Origin: Bacillus ndiopicus
Lineage (GTDB): Bacteria; Bacillota; Bacilli; Bacillales_A; Planococcaceae
Reading direction: 5' to 3'
Length of the DNA: 64,000 nt
NCBI RefSeq assembly: GCF_000612805.1
Contig: NZ_HG964406.1
Span: 186,001-250,000, forward strand
This document shows, one piece after another, positions 28,168 to 36,861 of this stretch. Made by a program: the position numbers and the translations under genes. The stretch's first letter is position 1, and every line of letters starts with the position of its first letter. The notes beneath the pieces were generated by a model that was not told where the DNA came from, ran no database searches, and saw only the letters and a list, made by a program, of their open reading frames with translations.

Positions 28168-29058
28168 TTAACAGCTTTCTACTTTATATTTTTTATATAC
28201 TAGCGGTGTCATGCTCATCGATTTTCTAAATTTCTCAATAAAATAACTTGTGCTATTAAAGCCAACTTGAAAGGCTATCTCTGTAATATTACATTCTGCT
28301 TGGTGCAAAAGTGTTATACTTTTTTGAATACGATAATCCACCACATAATTTAATGGTGTTGTATTTAAAATTCGCTTGAAGTATCTACAGCATTCAGAGC
28401 GACTTAAATGCCCTACTTTCGCAATATCCTCCAACGAAATTTTCTCGGCATAATGTAAATGTATCCAGCTTAACATTTGCTTCATTCGTTGATTCTTGAC
28501 CATTTCTGTCTGAACGTATTCTGGTTGAAAGCCGTTAATAATTAAGTTTTTCCAAATATTTGTAAGCTGAATAGTGATTTCAAATTCAAAATGCTGGGGC
28601 TTTAATTCAGTTAGCTGCTTTATTTGTAAAATAGCATCTAAAATATTTGCCCCCCATAGCTCATTCGCCTTTAGAAATACATAAGATAGATTCGTTGCTT
28701 GCATATAAGGAACTACATAAATTGTGTAGAGCTCCTGTGATAAAATAAAATGCGGAGAGACATTCAAACAAACATAAACACAATTTGATTGTTTCTTCTC
28801 TTTCGCCATATGCAAGCAACCACTATTGATAAATAGCCCTTCTCCTTGTCGTATCACAAGCTGCTCTTCATTAACTTGAAAAATTGCTTCCCCTTTCACA
28901 ACTAAAATAAATTGAAATTCCTCATGCCAATGAAGTGGGATATAGCCATGTATATTTTTCTTAATCATTGTTTCATAGCACGCAATCGGTAAGCCAACAG
29001 TACGATGGTGGGTTAGCTCTTGTAAGCTTTGATTAATCATAAAATCCTTAATTTGCAT
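28168..29058 (-). CDS. AraC-family transcriptional regulator with N-terminal cupin
   Basis: This 296-residue protein has an N-terminal cupin sensor (HGYIPLHWHEEFQFILVVKG). The C-terminal double helix-turn-helix reads YAEKISLEDIAKVGHLSRSECCRYFKRIL plus ITEIAFQVGFNSTSYFIEKFRKSM. It sits just upstream of the symporter/amidohydrolase/lyase operon in the same direction, so it likely controls that operon or the divergent-facing carbamoylase gene (inference). The effector is unknown. Confidence 0.9.
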   Translation of the reverse strand: MQIKDFMINQSLQELTHHRTVGLPIACYETMIKKNIHGYIPLHWHEEFQFILVVKGEAIFQVNEEQLVIRQGEGLFINSGCLHMAKEKKQSNCVYVCLNVSPHFILSQELYTIYVVPYMQATNLSYVFLKANELWGANILDAILQIKQLTELKPQHFEFEITIQLTNIWKNLIINGFQPEYVQTEMVKNQRMKQMLSWIHLHYAEKISLEDIAKVGHLSRSECCRYFKRILNTTPLNYVVDYRIQKSITLLHQAECNITEIAFQVGFNSTSYFIEKFRKSMSMTPLVYKKYKVESC

Positions 29059-29108
29059 AAAACCACCTCAAGATTGTTGTATTTTTATTTGGTGCAACAG
29101 GTCTTAAT

Positions 29109-30353
29109 TTAAAATGCACAATCCATTACATGATGAACCAATCTTAAAAACGCTCGAATGCCAACTTGCAATTTAGGCTCAGGTGTGTGCTCTTCCTTTG
29201 TATGCGATAAACCGCCCTCTGACATTGTAAACATCATCACAGTTGGCACAACCTTAGCCATCTCAACTGCATCATGTAGGGGACCAGAGTACATTTTCGT
29301 TGCTTCACCTGTTTCCTCTTCTACTGCCTGCTCACATAAACGAATCAACTGATTATCGAATAATTGCGGTGCAACAGAATAAATTTTTCGCCAGCCAACC
29401 GAAACGCCATTAGCACTTGCTATTTTTTCTGTAACGGCTTGCGCTTCCTCGTACATTTTTTGCAAATCAGCCGCATCAATTGTTCGCATATCTAAGGAAA
29501 TTGTACATTTCCCTGGTACAATTGTGACAACATCTGGCTGCACCTGTACTTGGCCAACTGTACAAACCGCATTATATTTTAATGCAATTTCTCTAAATTC
29601 TAATGCAGCCTCAGCAGCAGCTAAAAATGCATCCTGACGCATAGGCACTGGGAACGAGCCAGCATGAGCAGCCTGTCCTAAAAAGTCAATATAATGACGC
29701 TCTACTCCTGCTGCTCCAAATACACAGGCTGCGTCCTTTTGTTCCTTTTCTAAAATAGGCCCTTGCTCAATATGCAGCTCTAAATACCCTTTAATATTTC
29801 TTTTTAAAAATTCCTGATGTGCATGCAGCATTTTTTCTGGTCTTACTTGAAATTCTGTTAGTGCCTCTTCAAATGCAACACCGTTTAAATCAACACGCCC
29901 TATTAGCTCATCTACATTTAAAGAGCCACTAACCGCCGAAGAACCTAAACAGCTATAGCCGTAGCGAGCCCCCTCCTCATCTGCCCAATCTACAACATAA
30001 AGTGTTTTCTTTGGTTTCTTGCCATCGATTGTATAACGCCTCAATGCCTCAAGTCCGGCCAATACGCCGAGTGCCCCATCAAGCCAGCCACCGTTTGGCA
30101 CGCTGTCTAAATGGCTACCTATTACAATGGCCTCTGTACTTTCCCCTTCAACCTTTGTCCAAACATTTCCCGCGCTATCTTTCGAAACCTCCGCCCCAAG
30201 TGCCTCAGCTTTTTGCTTATACCAATCGCGTGCCGTTTGCCAAAATGCAGTCCATGCTACGCGCTGTGCTCCCCCTCCATCCGATGTTAACAATGCAAGC
30301 TCCTTTAAATCTTGAATTACGCGAGTTGCTCCGTCATTTAAATTGTATGTCAT
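29109..30353 (-). CDS. Zn-dependent N-carbamoyl-amino-acid hydrolase / allantoate amidohydrolase family
   Basis: This 414-residue member of the M20 hydantoinase/carbamoylase family has metal-binding motifs GSHLDSVPNGGWLDGALGVL, DWADEEGARYG and the late MYSGPLHDAVEMAKVVPTVM. ELHIEQGPILEKE marks the substrate-bridging glutamate region. It cleaves N-carbamoyl or ureido amides with release of CO2 and ammonia. The stop lies 50 nt upstream of the AraC start. It fits the amide-nitrogen salvage theme of the neighbouring genes. Confidence 0.88.
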   Translation of the reverse strand: MTYNLNDGATRVIQDLKELALLTSDGGGAQRVAWTAFWQTARDWYKQKAEALGAEVSKDSAGNVWTKVEGESTEAIVIGSHLDSVPNGGWLDGALGVLAGLEALRRYTIDGKKPKKTLYVVDWADEEGARYGYSCLGSSAVSGSLNVDELIGRVDLNGVAFEEALTEFQVRPEKMLHAHQEFLKRNIKGYLELHIEQGPILEKEQKDAACVFGAAGVERHYIDFLGQAAHAGSFPVPMRQDAFLAAAEAALEFREIALKYNAVCTVGQVQVQPDVVTIVPGKCTISLDMRTIDAADLQKMYEEAQAVTEKIASANGVSVGWRKIYSVAPQLFDNQLIRLCEQAVEEETGEATKMYSGPLHDAVEMAKVVPTVMMFTMSEGGLSHTKEEHTPEPKLQVGIRAFLRLVHHVMDCAF

Positions 30354-30573
30354 TGTGCTTCCCCCTTTTTTATCTCGTATTAATAGGCTGTAAAACCCCC
30401 ACTGATTGAAGGTTCACTTTATCATGTTTCACCCAAATACAAAATGCTTAACACCTATTCTTGAATGCGCTACAATATTGCTATTACAGCTACTATACAT
30501 GTATTCAAAATATTCTTTCTATAAATTTCGCGATTATTTTTATCAGATTTGAACGAAAAGGAGCTGAAAGTGG

Positions 30574-31473
30574 ATGGGAAACTCAAAGCCCGTTGCGCAA
30601 AATATTTTAGATGGTACAACCTTTGAAATTAAATTGACGGAGGATTTAGAGGAGCAAATTAAATACGATTTTGATGATTATGAAATTGCTATATTCACGC
30701 AAGCCTATCATCATTTGCGCTCGGATTATATCCCCATTCATTGGCATAATGCGCTGCAAATTATTTGGGTGTATCAAGGCTCACTCGAATATCAAATTAA
30801 TAATAAAATCATCACGATTACAGAAAACTCACTTTTACTTATAAACAATAGACAGCTTCATAGCTCTAAAACAATCAATCAAAATGCGAATGTGCTATGC
30901 ATGAACTTCAATTTAGACTTTTTACACCCAAAGCTGTTATCAGCCCATGTGCAGCCGTTTTTCAATAAAAATCCTTTTGCCTACTATTTACTGCCACTGT
31001 CGCTAGAGCAAAAAACGAAGATGTCTGAATGGATAAACGATAAAAAGCCCAATTTCTTTTCAGTCGTAGCTTTTTTAACGACGCTTATTGAGCATTTACT
31101 CACACACTACGATGTGGCGATGAAAAATAATGAAGAAAATGAAATTGCACTTTTCAATCAAATGCTGCAATTTGTGCAGGAAAATTATCAAAACAGCATT
31201 ACTGTAAATGACTTAGCAAGCTGTGCATTAATTAATAAAAATGCATGTAATCAGCTATTTCAAAAATATACGCGTCTGTCGCCAATTAAATTTGTTAACA
31301 AACACCGATTGTATATAGCTCAAGGCTTAATTCTCCATACAAACAAATCAATTTCTGAAATTAGCGAGGAGGCTGGCTTTAACCAAGTGAGTTATTTTGT
31401 GGAGCTATTTCGCAAAAATTATCACCTTGCACCATTACAATATCGGAATAAATATCGGGTGCAAGGTGAATAA
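30574..31473 (+). CDS. AraC-family regulator with cupin sensor
   Basis: This 299-residue protein is divergent from the carbamoylase gene. The cupin part is YIPIHWHNALQIIWVYQGSL. The DNA-binding part is NSITVNDLASCALINKNACNQLFQKY followed by SISEISEEAGFNQVSYFVELFRKNY. SD AAAAGGAG lies upstream of the ATG. The divergent arrangement with 220 bp between the genes makes regulation of the carbamoylase plausible. Confidence 0.9.
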   Translation: MGNSKPVAQNILDGTTFEIKLTEDLEEQIKYDFDDYEIAIFTQAYHHLRSDYIPIHWHNALQIIWVYQGSLEYQINNKIITITENSLLLINNRQLHSSKTINQNANVLCMNFNLDFLHPKLLSAHVQPFFNKNPFAYYLLPLSLEQKTKMSEWINDKKPNFFSVVAFLTTLIEHLLTHYDVAMKNNEENEIALFNQMLQFVQENYQNSITVNDLASCALINKNACNQLFQKYTRLSPIKFVNKHRLYIAQGLILHTNKSISEISEEAGFNQVSYFVELFRKNYHLAPLQYRNKYRVQGE

Positions 31474-31485
31474 GTGAACAAAAAA

Positions 31486-31533
31486 AGGGTTGTTCAAAAG
31501 GCAGGCTAACGTGCCGCTTTTTGGACAATCCCT
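31486..31533. terminator. Bidirectional terminator between AraC and lactonase genes
   Basis: AGGGTTGTTCAAAAGG pairs imperfectly with the CTTTTTGGACAATCCCT arm. A runs on the left and T-rich bases on the right serve both converging genes. Confidence 0.75.
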
Positions 31534-31555
31534 ATTTACTAAATGGCCGAATACC

Positions 31556-32593
31556 TCACTTTATTACCTTTAGACATACAGGTTTTTCTATGGCATATTC
31601 TGTGTTTTGTAATTCCAACAAACCGCTATCATTCATTTTCACAAGTGTAATTTTATTGGAATTTTGGTTACCAATCATAATCAATTCTTCTGAGATAACT
31701 GAGAAGTTCCGGGGTGTTTCTCCTCCTGTTTGTATATAGTGACTCCACGTTAATTGTCCTCGCTCAGAAATAGTAAATACGGCGATACTATCATGCCCTC
31801 TATTTGATGTGAATAAGTATTTACCTGAAGGTGATACATGGATATCTGCACCTGTGCTTTCAGCTGAAAAATCTTTAGGTAATGTGGAAATCGATTGAAT
31901 AAGCTTGAATGTTTGCTCACTTTCATCGAATTGTAATACATCTACTGTTGAGCTTAATTCACTTAAGACGTAAACGAGCTTATGTTCTTTATGAAAAGCG
32001 ACATGGCGCGGGCCGCTTCCTAATGGCATTTGAAAAGTATTAATGTGCGTTAGCATACCGTCTTTTGTAGTCAAATATAAGGTAATCGTATCGCAGCCTA
32101 AATCTTGTACGATTTTAAAATCTGACGCAAAGGGCAAAATTTCAATTGAATGTGCGTGCGCAGCCTCTTGTCGTTCCTTATTGATGCTACTTCCCGTATG
32201 CTGAAGCACTTGCTTGCAAGGCTCAATTTCGAACTGTTCATTTACTGCAAAAACCGCGATTGAACCAGATACATAATTGGTTACATATAACGCCCTTTTA
32301 TCAGCATCATATAGTACATAGCACGGTGCAGCACCATGAGTAGATTGGCGGCTTAACTCTATTAATTGTTGCTGCTTGCTGTCATAGCGATAACTACACA
32401 CATAACCATCATCTTCTTCACTTACAGCAAAAATATATGATTGGTAGACAGCGATAAAAGAAGGCGAATTAATGCCTTTGATTGCTGTTTTGTGCTGTAT
32501 TTCCACTGACTGTGTATCTAAAGTGATTATTTCTAGCGCTTTAGTATCCGCTTTTTGATATGTGCCGATTATTAAATCTATCGTATTTTTCAT
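31556..32593 (-). CDS. Seven-bladed beta-propeller lactonase (6-phosphogluconolactonase YkgB/Pgl type)
   Basis: This is a protein of about 345 residues. Repeated blades include CYVLYDADKRALYVTNYVSG, GPRHVAFHKEHKLVYVLSEL, ADIHVSPSGKYLFTSNRGHD and TPRNFSVISEELIMIGNQNS, the hallmark of the lactonase_7-bladed family. Members hydrolyse 6-phosphogluconolactone or other sugar lactones. The ATG at 32593 was chosen over upstream codons because family proteins begin close to the IGTY motif. The SD is weak (GGTGG). It is flanked by two AraC regulators. Confidence 0.85.
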   Translation of the reverse strand: MKNTIDLIIGTYQKADTKALEIITLDTQSVEIQHKTAIKGINSPSFIAVYQSYIFAVSEEDDGYVCSYRYDSKQQQLIELSRQSTHGAAPCYVLYDADKRALYVTNYVSGSIAVFAVNEQFEIEPCKQVLQHTGSSINKERQEAAHAHSIEILPFASDFKIVQDLGCDTITLYLTTKDGMLTHINTFQMPLGSGPRHVAFHKEHKLVYVLSELSSTVDVLQFDESEQTFKLIQSISTLPKDFSAESTGADIHVSPSGKYLFTSNRGHDSIAVFTISERGQLTWSHYIQTGGETPRNFSVISEELIMIGNQNSNKITLVKMNDSGLLELQNTEYAIEKPVCLKVIK

Positions 32594-32704
32594 TGTGCCC
32601 ACCAGCCCTTTTATGTTTATTATTAATGATAAACCATTCATCGTAAAATTTCTTATGCTTTCTCTCTCTTGATATGATTAAATTCGAAAGGAAGTGAATT
32701 CAGG

Positions 32705-33625
32705 TTGAAAAATATTTCGAGCATAGAATTTCATATCGGAAGTAAGGAGGAACGACTACCAAATTACGCACCCGATTTTCCATATATTGCATCACGTGTT
32801 GAATTGGATCAATTTATAGGACGTTCTGTTCCTTGGCATTGGCATAAGCCTGTAGAATTATTTTATGTAGAAAGCGGTGTACTGGAGTATTATACGCCAA
32901 AAGGCAAGACCATATTTCCAGCTGGCTCAGGTGGAATGATTAATTCCAATGTACTCCATAGAACAAGCGCGCAAAGCGAATTAGACAAAAACGTTCAGCT
33001 ATTGCATATTTTTGATACTTCTTTTATAGGAGGCCAACAAGGAAGTCGGATAGAGCAAAAATATATAACACCCATTATCGCGGCTCCACAAATAGAAGTC
33101 ATCGCTCTATCTCCAGACGATTTAGCACAATCACAGTTGTTAAATACAATCCGAGAATCCTTTCATCTATCTGTAAACGAGCTTGGCTATGAAATAAAAC
33201 TGAATTCCGTACTATCGGATATATGGTTTCAAATTTTTAATATTGCTCTTCCACTGTTAGATAAAATGGGTAGCTACGATAAATCGAATGACAAGATAAA
33301 GCTAATGATGATCTATATACATGAGCATTACGCTGAAAAGATTTCCGTTACAAATATTGCCGCTGCTGCTTTTTGTAGTGAACGTGAATGCTTTCGAATA
33401 TTCCATGCTTGTCTGAATATGACCCCTATCGAATATGTTCGAAGCTACCGTTTGCAAATGGCTTGTTATATGCTAGCTAAAGGCAACGAATCAATTACCT
33501 TTATTAGTCAAGCTTGCGGCCTTGGAAGTAGCAGCTACTTTGGTAAAACCTTCCGTGAATATATAGGCTGTACACCATTAGAATATCGCCGAAAATGGCA
33601 GGATAATGATATAAATCGGCAGTAA
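32705..33625 (+). CDS. AraC-family regulator with cupin sensor
   Basis: This 306-residue protein starts at TTG with SD AAAGGAAGTG. Its sensor domain carries SVPWHWHKPVELFYVESGVL. The C-terminal HTH pair includes YAEKISVTNIAAAAFCSERE and SQACGLGSSSYFGKTFREYI. It is divergent from the lactonase gene with 111 bp between starts, so it probably regulates that gene. The third helix has GLGSSSYFGK rather than the usual GFxxxSYF. Confidence 0.88.
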   Translation: MKNISSIEFHIGSKEERLPNYAPDFPYIASRVELDQFIGRSVPWHWHKPVELFYVESGVLEYYTPKGKTIFPAGSGGMINSNVLHRTSAQSELDKNVQLLHIFDTSFIGGQQGSRIEQKYITPIIAAPQIEVIALSPDDLAQSQLLNTIRESFHLSVNELGYEIKLNSVLSDIWFQIFNIALPLLDKMGSYDKSNDKIKLMMIYIHEHYAEKISVTNIAAAAFCSERECFRIFHACLNMTPIEYVRSYRLQMACYMLAKGNESITFISQACGLGSSSYFGKTFREYIGCTPLEYRRKWQDNDINRQ

Positions 33626-33653
33626 TAAAATATTTCATATTGAAAAAACACAC

Positions 33654-33687
33654 TATAATGATACTACAAAGGTGATAGCTGTCACCT
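33654..33687 (+). promoter_or_regulatory. Promoter with near-palindromic operator before a small gene
   Basis: TATAAT (33654-33659) is followed 10 nt later by AGGTGATAGCTGTCACCT (33670-33687). This 18-bp palindrome has one mismatched pair and covers the expected transcription start. A repressor site is inferred. The -35 hexamer is poor. Confidence 0.45.
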
Positions 33688-33711
33688 ACATTATAGAGTG
33701 GAGGGTATGCA

Positions 33712-33951
33712 ATGTTGAAATTGGATATCTTTAAAAATATCAATGGCTTTTTACGAGCGGTAAATGAATGTGAAGGACCTGTTCATTTGCTACGTGCGGA
33801 TGGAGGCAAAGAAAATATCAACAAGCAATACGGAATTCAAAATGAATTAGTGAAAAAATATATGGAAAATAAAAATTGTCTACGTGTTTCGCTGGATATT
33901 CCAAAGCCAAAAGATTATCTAAGTATTGTTTCCTATTATATTGGTGAATAG
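33712..33951 (+). CDS. Small hypothetical protein, 79 residues
   Basis: This is a soluble basic protein (MLKLDIFKNINGFLRAVNEC...) without recognised domain or membrane segment. GGAGGG lies upstream of the ATG. It has its own promoter/operator candidate and terminator, which supports a genuine monocistronic gene. The fold cannot be assigned from sequence alone. Confidence 0.6.
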   Translation: MLKLDIFKNINGFLRAVNECEGPVHLLRADGGKENINKQYGIQNELVKKYMENKNCLRVSLDIPKPKDYLSIVSYYIGE

Positions 33952-33958
33952 CCTGCTT

Positions 33959-33985
33959 GAGCCCTAAATTTAATAGGGCTCTTTT
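33959..33985 (+). terminator. Terminator of the 79-residue gene
   Basis: A perfect 8-bp stem GAGCCCTA/TAGGGCTC is followed by TTTTG. It overlaps the stop of the convergent phnX remnant. Confidence 0.85.
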
Positions 33986-34644
33986 GAATACGGTTTTTTC
34001 CCCTCAGCAATAAGTCCGTTAATTTTTTCAATTAATGGCGGAAGCTCACTCATTGAGCGTATCGTGAAATCTGCACCGTTCTGAAAATATGTCTGCTTTA
34101 TTTTAGTAATTCGTTGTTCTTTTTCGTGTTCGGATAAGGCATGAAACTCAGTTAAGCTTAGGCTCATTTCCGAGCTGCCAATAACAACACCGACTGCCCA
34201 CACGCCAGCATTCACTGCTTCCTTTATATCTGAGATTGTATCGCCTACTTTAACGACCTTCCATGTGGCAGTTAACTTTAATTTTTCGATATTTCGATAA
34301 ATCATATATGGATATGGTCGCTCAAACGAATTCGTATTATCAGGTGTTACGTAATAATCTGGTGCATAACCCTTTGCCTTAGCATTTGGCACCACAACAT
34401 CCATCATCGATTGTGTATAGCCTGTTGTAGAGCCAATTTTTAAACCTTGCTCTCTTAATTTTTCAACCGTTTCAATTACTTCTGAGATTGGCTCTGTGTA
34501 TTCAGATAAGGTAGTTATTAAAGATGGCTCAAATTCTGTATAAAACTTTTCAACAGCAGCCTCATTCCATTGACGCTGAAATTTTTGTTCCCATAGCGCA
34601 GCAGATGTTTGAAAACGAAAAACGCATGATATCAAAATTTCCAA
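33970..34644 (-). pseudogene. phnX: 5'-truncated phosphonoacetaldehyde hydrolase
   Basis: The 224 codons match the C-terminal four fifths of PhnX (HAD superfamily). They include GLKIGSTTGYTQSMMDVV, the RPYPYMIYRNIEKL segment and KVVKVGDTISDIKEAVNAGV. Intact PhnX (about 265 residues) begins with the nucleophile motif DWAGT and contains the Schiff-base lysine in the cap. Both the first motif and part of the cap are absent here. The ORF begins MEILISCVFRFQ, which is unrelated to the family N-terminus. An imperfect 13-bp inverted repeat lies around 34623-34658 at the break. The product cannot be an active hydrolase. Confidence 0.75.
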
Positions 34645-34671
34645 CTTGATGTCATGCGCCTCACTCTGCTC

Positions 34672-34734
34672 AATCTTGCGAGCGAAAATTATATTTTAAT
34701 GAGCGAACTTACGATTCTTGCGAGCGAATCATTG
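34672..34734. repeat. Three direct repeats with a 21-bp period
   Basis: The octamer (C/T)GAGCGAA occurs at 34679, 34700 and 34721, exactly 21 bp apart. The flanks are partly conserved (ATTCTTG before units 1 and 3). The spacing equals two helical turns, as in operator or iteron arrays. It lies between the phnX remnant and the cyclase stop. Confidence 0.55.
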
Positions 34735-34746
34735 CTTTTTAACTTA

Positions 34747-35484
34747 TTAAGGCAAAATTGCAAATGAACGCACTGGGAATCCCGATGCTTTTTCAGGCTT
34801 TGGTACGATATTAAAAATAACCGCACCCTTTGCTGGAAGCTGATCTAAATTTGTTAATAGCTCAATTTGATACGTATCTTGCTCAAGCACGAAATATTCA
34901 CCTTCTAGCTTACCGTTTTTACGGAAATCCGCAGCGGAGTCCGTATCGAATGTTTCATGTCCTACCGCGCTAACTTTGCGCTCTTTAAATAAAAACTGTA
35001 GCGCCTCAAAGCCCCAGCCAGGAATATGATTATTTCCTTCCTCATCCTTGTTATTAAACGCCTCCTTATCAGGCCAACGCTTACTCCAATCCGTGCGCAG
35101 CGCAACAAATGTACCCGCCTCAATCTCACCATGCTCAGCCTCAAATGCTAAAATATCCTGTACACTTAAAGCGAAATCATTATTATCCTCCGCCTCCTTG
35201 GATTTATCAATAACAACAAGCGGTAATACAAGCTCCTTTAAATCCAATTCATCTAAATAGCGCGTATCACGCACAAAATGAATCGGCGGATCGATATGCG
35301 TCCCGTATTGACCTGGGAATGAAAATTGCTGAGCGAAAAAGCCATCCTCATGTGAAAACAGCGTTTCAAACTTTGCATCCTCAAACATGAAAAAATGCGG
35401 AGAATCCGGCCCAAAGGTATGCGTTAAATCCACCCATTTCTTCTTTTTTAACAATTCAATCGCCTGCAATAAATCATCTGTCAT
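34747..35484 (-). CDS. Cyclase family protein (kynurenine-formamidase-like metal hydrolase)
   Basis: This 245-residue protein has the family metal signature GQYGTHIDPPIHF and the early VDLTHTFGPDSPHF. A late GHETFDTDSAA and a C-terminal VIFNIVPKPEKASGFPVRSF are also typical. Relatives are kynurenine formamidase and other cyclic amide/ester hydrolases. The substrate is unknown. Its leader carries a SAM-I riboswitch and terminator (35512-35664), so expression should rise when S-adenosylmethionine is low, which links it to sulfur/methionine metabolism. This is an unusual target for an S-box. Confidence 0.85.
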   Translation of the reverse strand: MTDDLLQAIELLKKKKWVDLTHTFGPDSPHFFMFEDAKFETLFSHEDGFFAQQFSFPGQYGTHIDPPIHFVRDTRYLDELDLKELVLPLVVIDKSKEAEDNNDFALSVQDILAFEAEHGEIEAGTFVALRTDWSKRWPDKEAFNNKDEEGNNHIPGWGFEALQFLFKERKVSAVGHETFDTDSAADFRKNGKLEGEYFVLEQDTYQIELLTNLDQLPAKGAVIFNIVPKPEKASGFPVRSFAILP

Positions 35485-35511
35485 TGTGCATCCCTGCTTT
35501 CTGTAAAATGT

Positions 35512-35541
35512 AAAAAAAGCCCTCTTTTTATAAAGAGAGCT
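35512..35541 (-). terminator. S-box expression-platform terminator
   Basis: On the minus strand AGCTCTCTTT pairs with AAAGAGGGCT (one wobble), followed by seven T. It directly follows the aptamer and precedes the cyclase gene. Confidence 0.88.
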
Positions 35542-35564
35542 TCGATTCCTACTAATCGTTTACG

Positions 35565-35664
35565 CTCATCTTTAAGGCTGTCGCCTATTGGATTTAGCAC
35601 CATACTGCAAGCAGCTGGTTGCTGAGATGTCATCGGGCCAAATCCCTCAATCTCTCTTGATAAG
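35565..35664 (-). ncRNA. SAM-I (S-box) riboswitch aptamer
   Basis: The minus strand contains the consensus S-box elements in order: CTTATCAAGAGAG (P1/P2 start), GAGGGA-TTTGGCCCGATGA, CAGCAACC, then GGTGCTAAATCC and the closing GATGAG. P1 is formed by CTTATC and GATGAG. S-box RNAs bind S-adenosylmethionine and stabilise the terminator. The aptamer lies about 80 nt upstream of the cyclase start. Confidence 0.95.
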
Positions 35665-35721
35665 CTATGAAATTATTTTCATTTTAGCATATACCTTCTT
35701 ATCCTACAAGTTTTATATGGT

Positions 35722-36861
35722 TTAAATTTTCTTCTTATCCTTTACAAAAAGAACGACTCCATAAATAATAAGAGCAAGTGATAAAACCCACCCTATTGGT
35801 AAGGTCAACATCAGCATAGCGACACCTGCAAAGCCATCCCCTTCATACGATGCAACTGTCATTGCGATAACCCAACTCACTAATGGGGTAATAATAAATA
35901 AAGAGCTAATGCCAAATGTCATTACTTTTATTTTTTTACTTTTACGTCTTACAATGTAGTAAAGTGCTGCTATAAAAATTAACACAAATGTACTTACAGC
36001 AATTAGTTTAGCTTGCAGCGAAGAGCCCCATTTTTTTTCATACTTCTTCATAAAATCAAGCTGTTGGATTGTATTATGGAGGATAAAATCCTTAACAAAC
36101 GCAATCATTTCCTCTTCGTTCACAGCACCTGAATAGCCGATATGATAGATGATTCCGTTATAATACGTGTAAAACTCATCCGCTGCTGTTGCAATAAGAT
36201 GAATGCGATTTCTTTCCTTATCATAGCCGTAGTACCTATACACTAATGCACTGTCCGTTGTTCTTGTTAATAAAAAAAGTGGTATTTCGTCTGCTAATTC
36301 AAGCATGGTTATTTTATTACCAACCGTATCGCTTTCTACATTTTGTAATTCCTCATGAAATAATGGATTCATAAAATCCTTTGCCATGGAAATATTTAAA
36401 AATGTCTCGCCACTTTTAAAGTGAAGTTGTAACTCTGTGTGCATTGCATCTTGTACTGCAATCACTTCGCCATCATTAGCATGAAATGGCTTTGGTAGCT
36501 GCGACAGCGATAAACCATTCGCCCTTAAAAATTCACTCAGTGACACAGGCTTATAGTAGGTTAATTGCCGTAAATCTTGCTGATCAAATGGCTTAAAAAA
36601 CTCGCTATATGCAACTCCTTCACCGCGCGTCTTTTCAAAAACATTATACAATAGCTGCTCGGAGGAAGAACGATTCACTATCTTAGAGGGACTCGCTATA
36701 TTCACAATAAAAAATAAAACGGCTACACTGACGAGTATAGTTAAAATAGGAATAAGGCGATTTTTCTTTTGGCTCTTATACATATTCGCCTTCACATAGC
36801 GTCGAATATTGTCCTCATGCTTTTTCGTATCTTTTAGCTCCTTTAATCTAAAACTCGCCAT
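35722..36861 (-). CDS. Membrane protein paired with an ECF sigma factor (probable anti-sigma)
   Basis: This 379-residue protein has a cytoplasmic N-terminus of about 33 residues, TM1 at about 34-56 and an extracytoplasmic domain of about 220 residues. Three hydrophobic segments lie at the C-terminus (about 278-298, 310-335 and 345-370). It overlaps the end of the sigma gene by 14 nt. The topology and coupling suggest it restrains that sigma factor, but the sequence does not show a recognised zinc anti-sigma motif. Confidence 0.65.
   Translation of the reverse strand: MASFRLKELKDTKKHEDNIRRYVKANMYKSQKKNRLIPILTILVSVAVLFFIVNIASPSKIVNRSSSEQLLYNVFEKTRGEGVAYSEFFKPFDQQDLRQLTYYKPVSLSEFLRANGLSLSQLPKPFHANDGEVIAVQDAMHTELQLHFKSGETFLNISMAKDFMNPLFHEELQNVESDTVGNKITMLELADEIPLFLLTRTTDSALVYRYYGYDKERNRIHLIATAADEFYTYYNGIIYHIGYSGAVNEEEMIAFVKDFILHNTIQQLDFMKKYEKKWGSSLQAKLIAVSTFVLIFIAALYYIVRRKSKKIKVMTFGISSLFIITPLVSWVIAMTVASYEGDGFAGVAMLMLTLPIGWVLSLALIIYGVVLFVKDKKKI

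Noticed and set aside
30002-30409. Plus-strand ORF of 135 codons
   Set aside because: It is antisense to the carbamoylase gene and has shadow-like composition.
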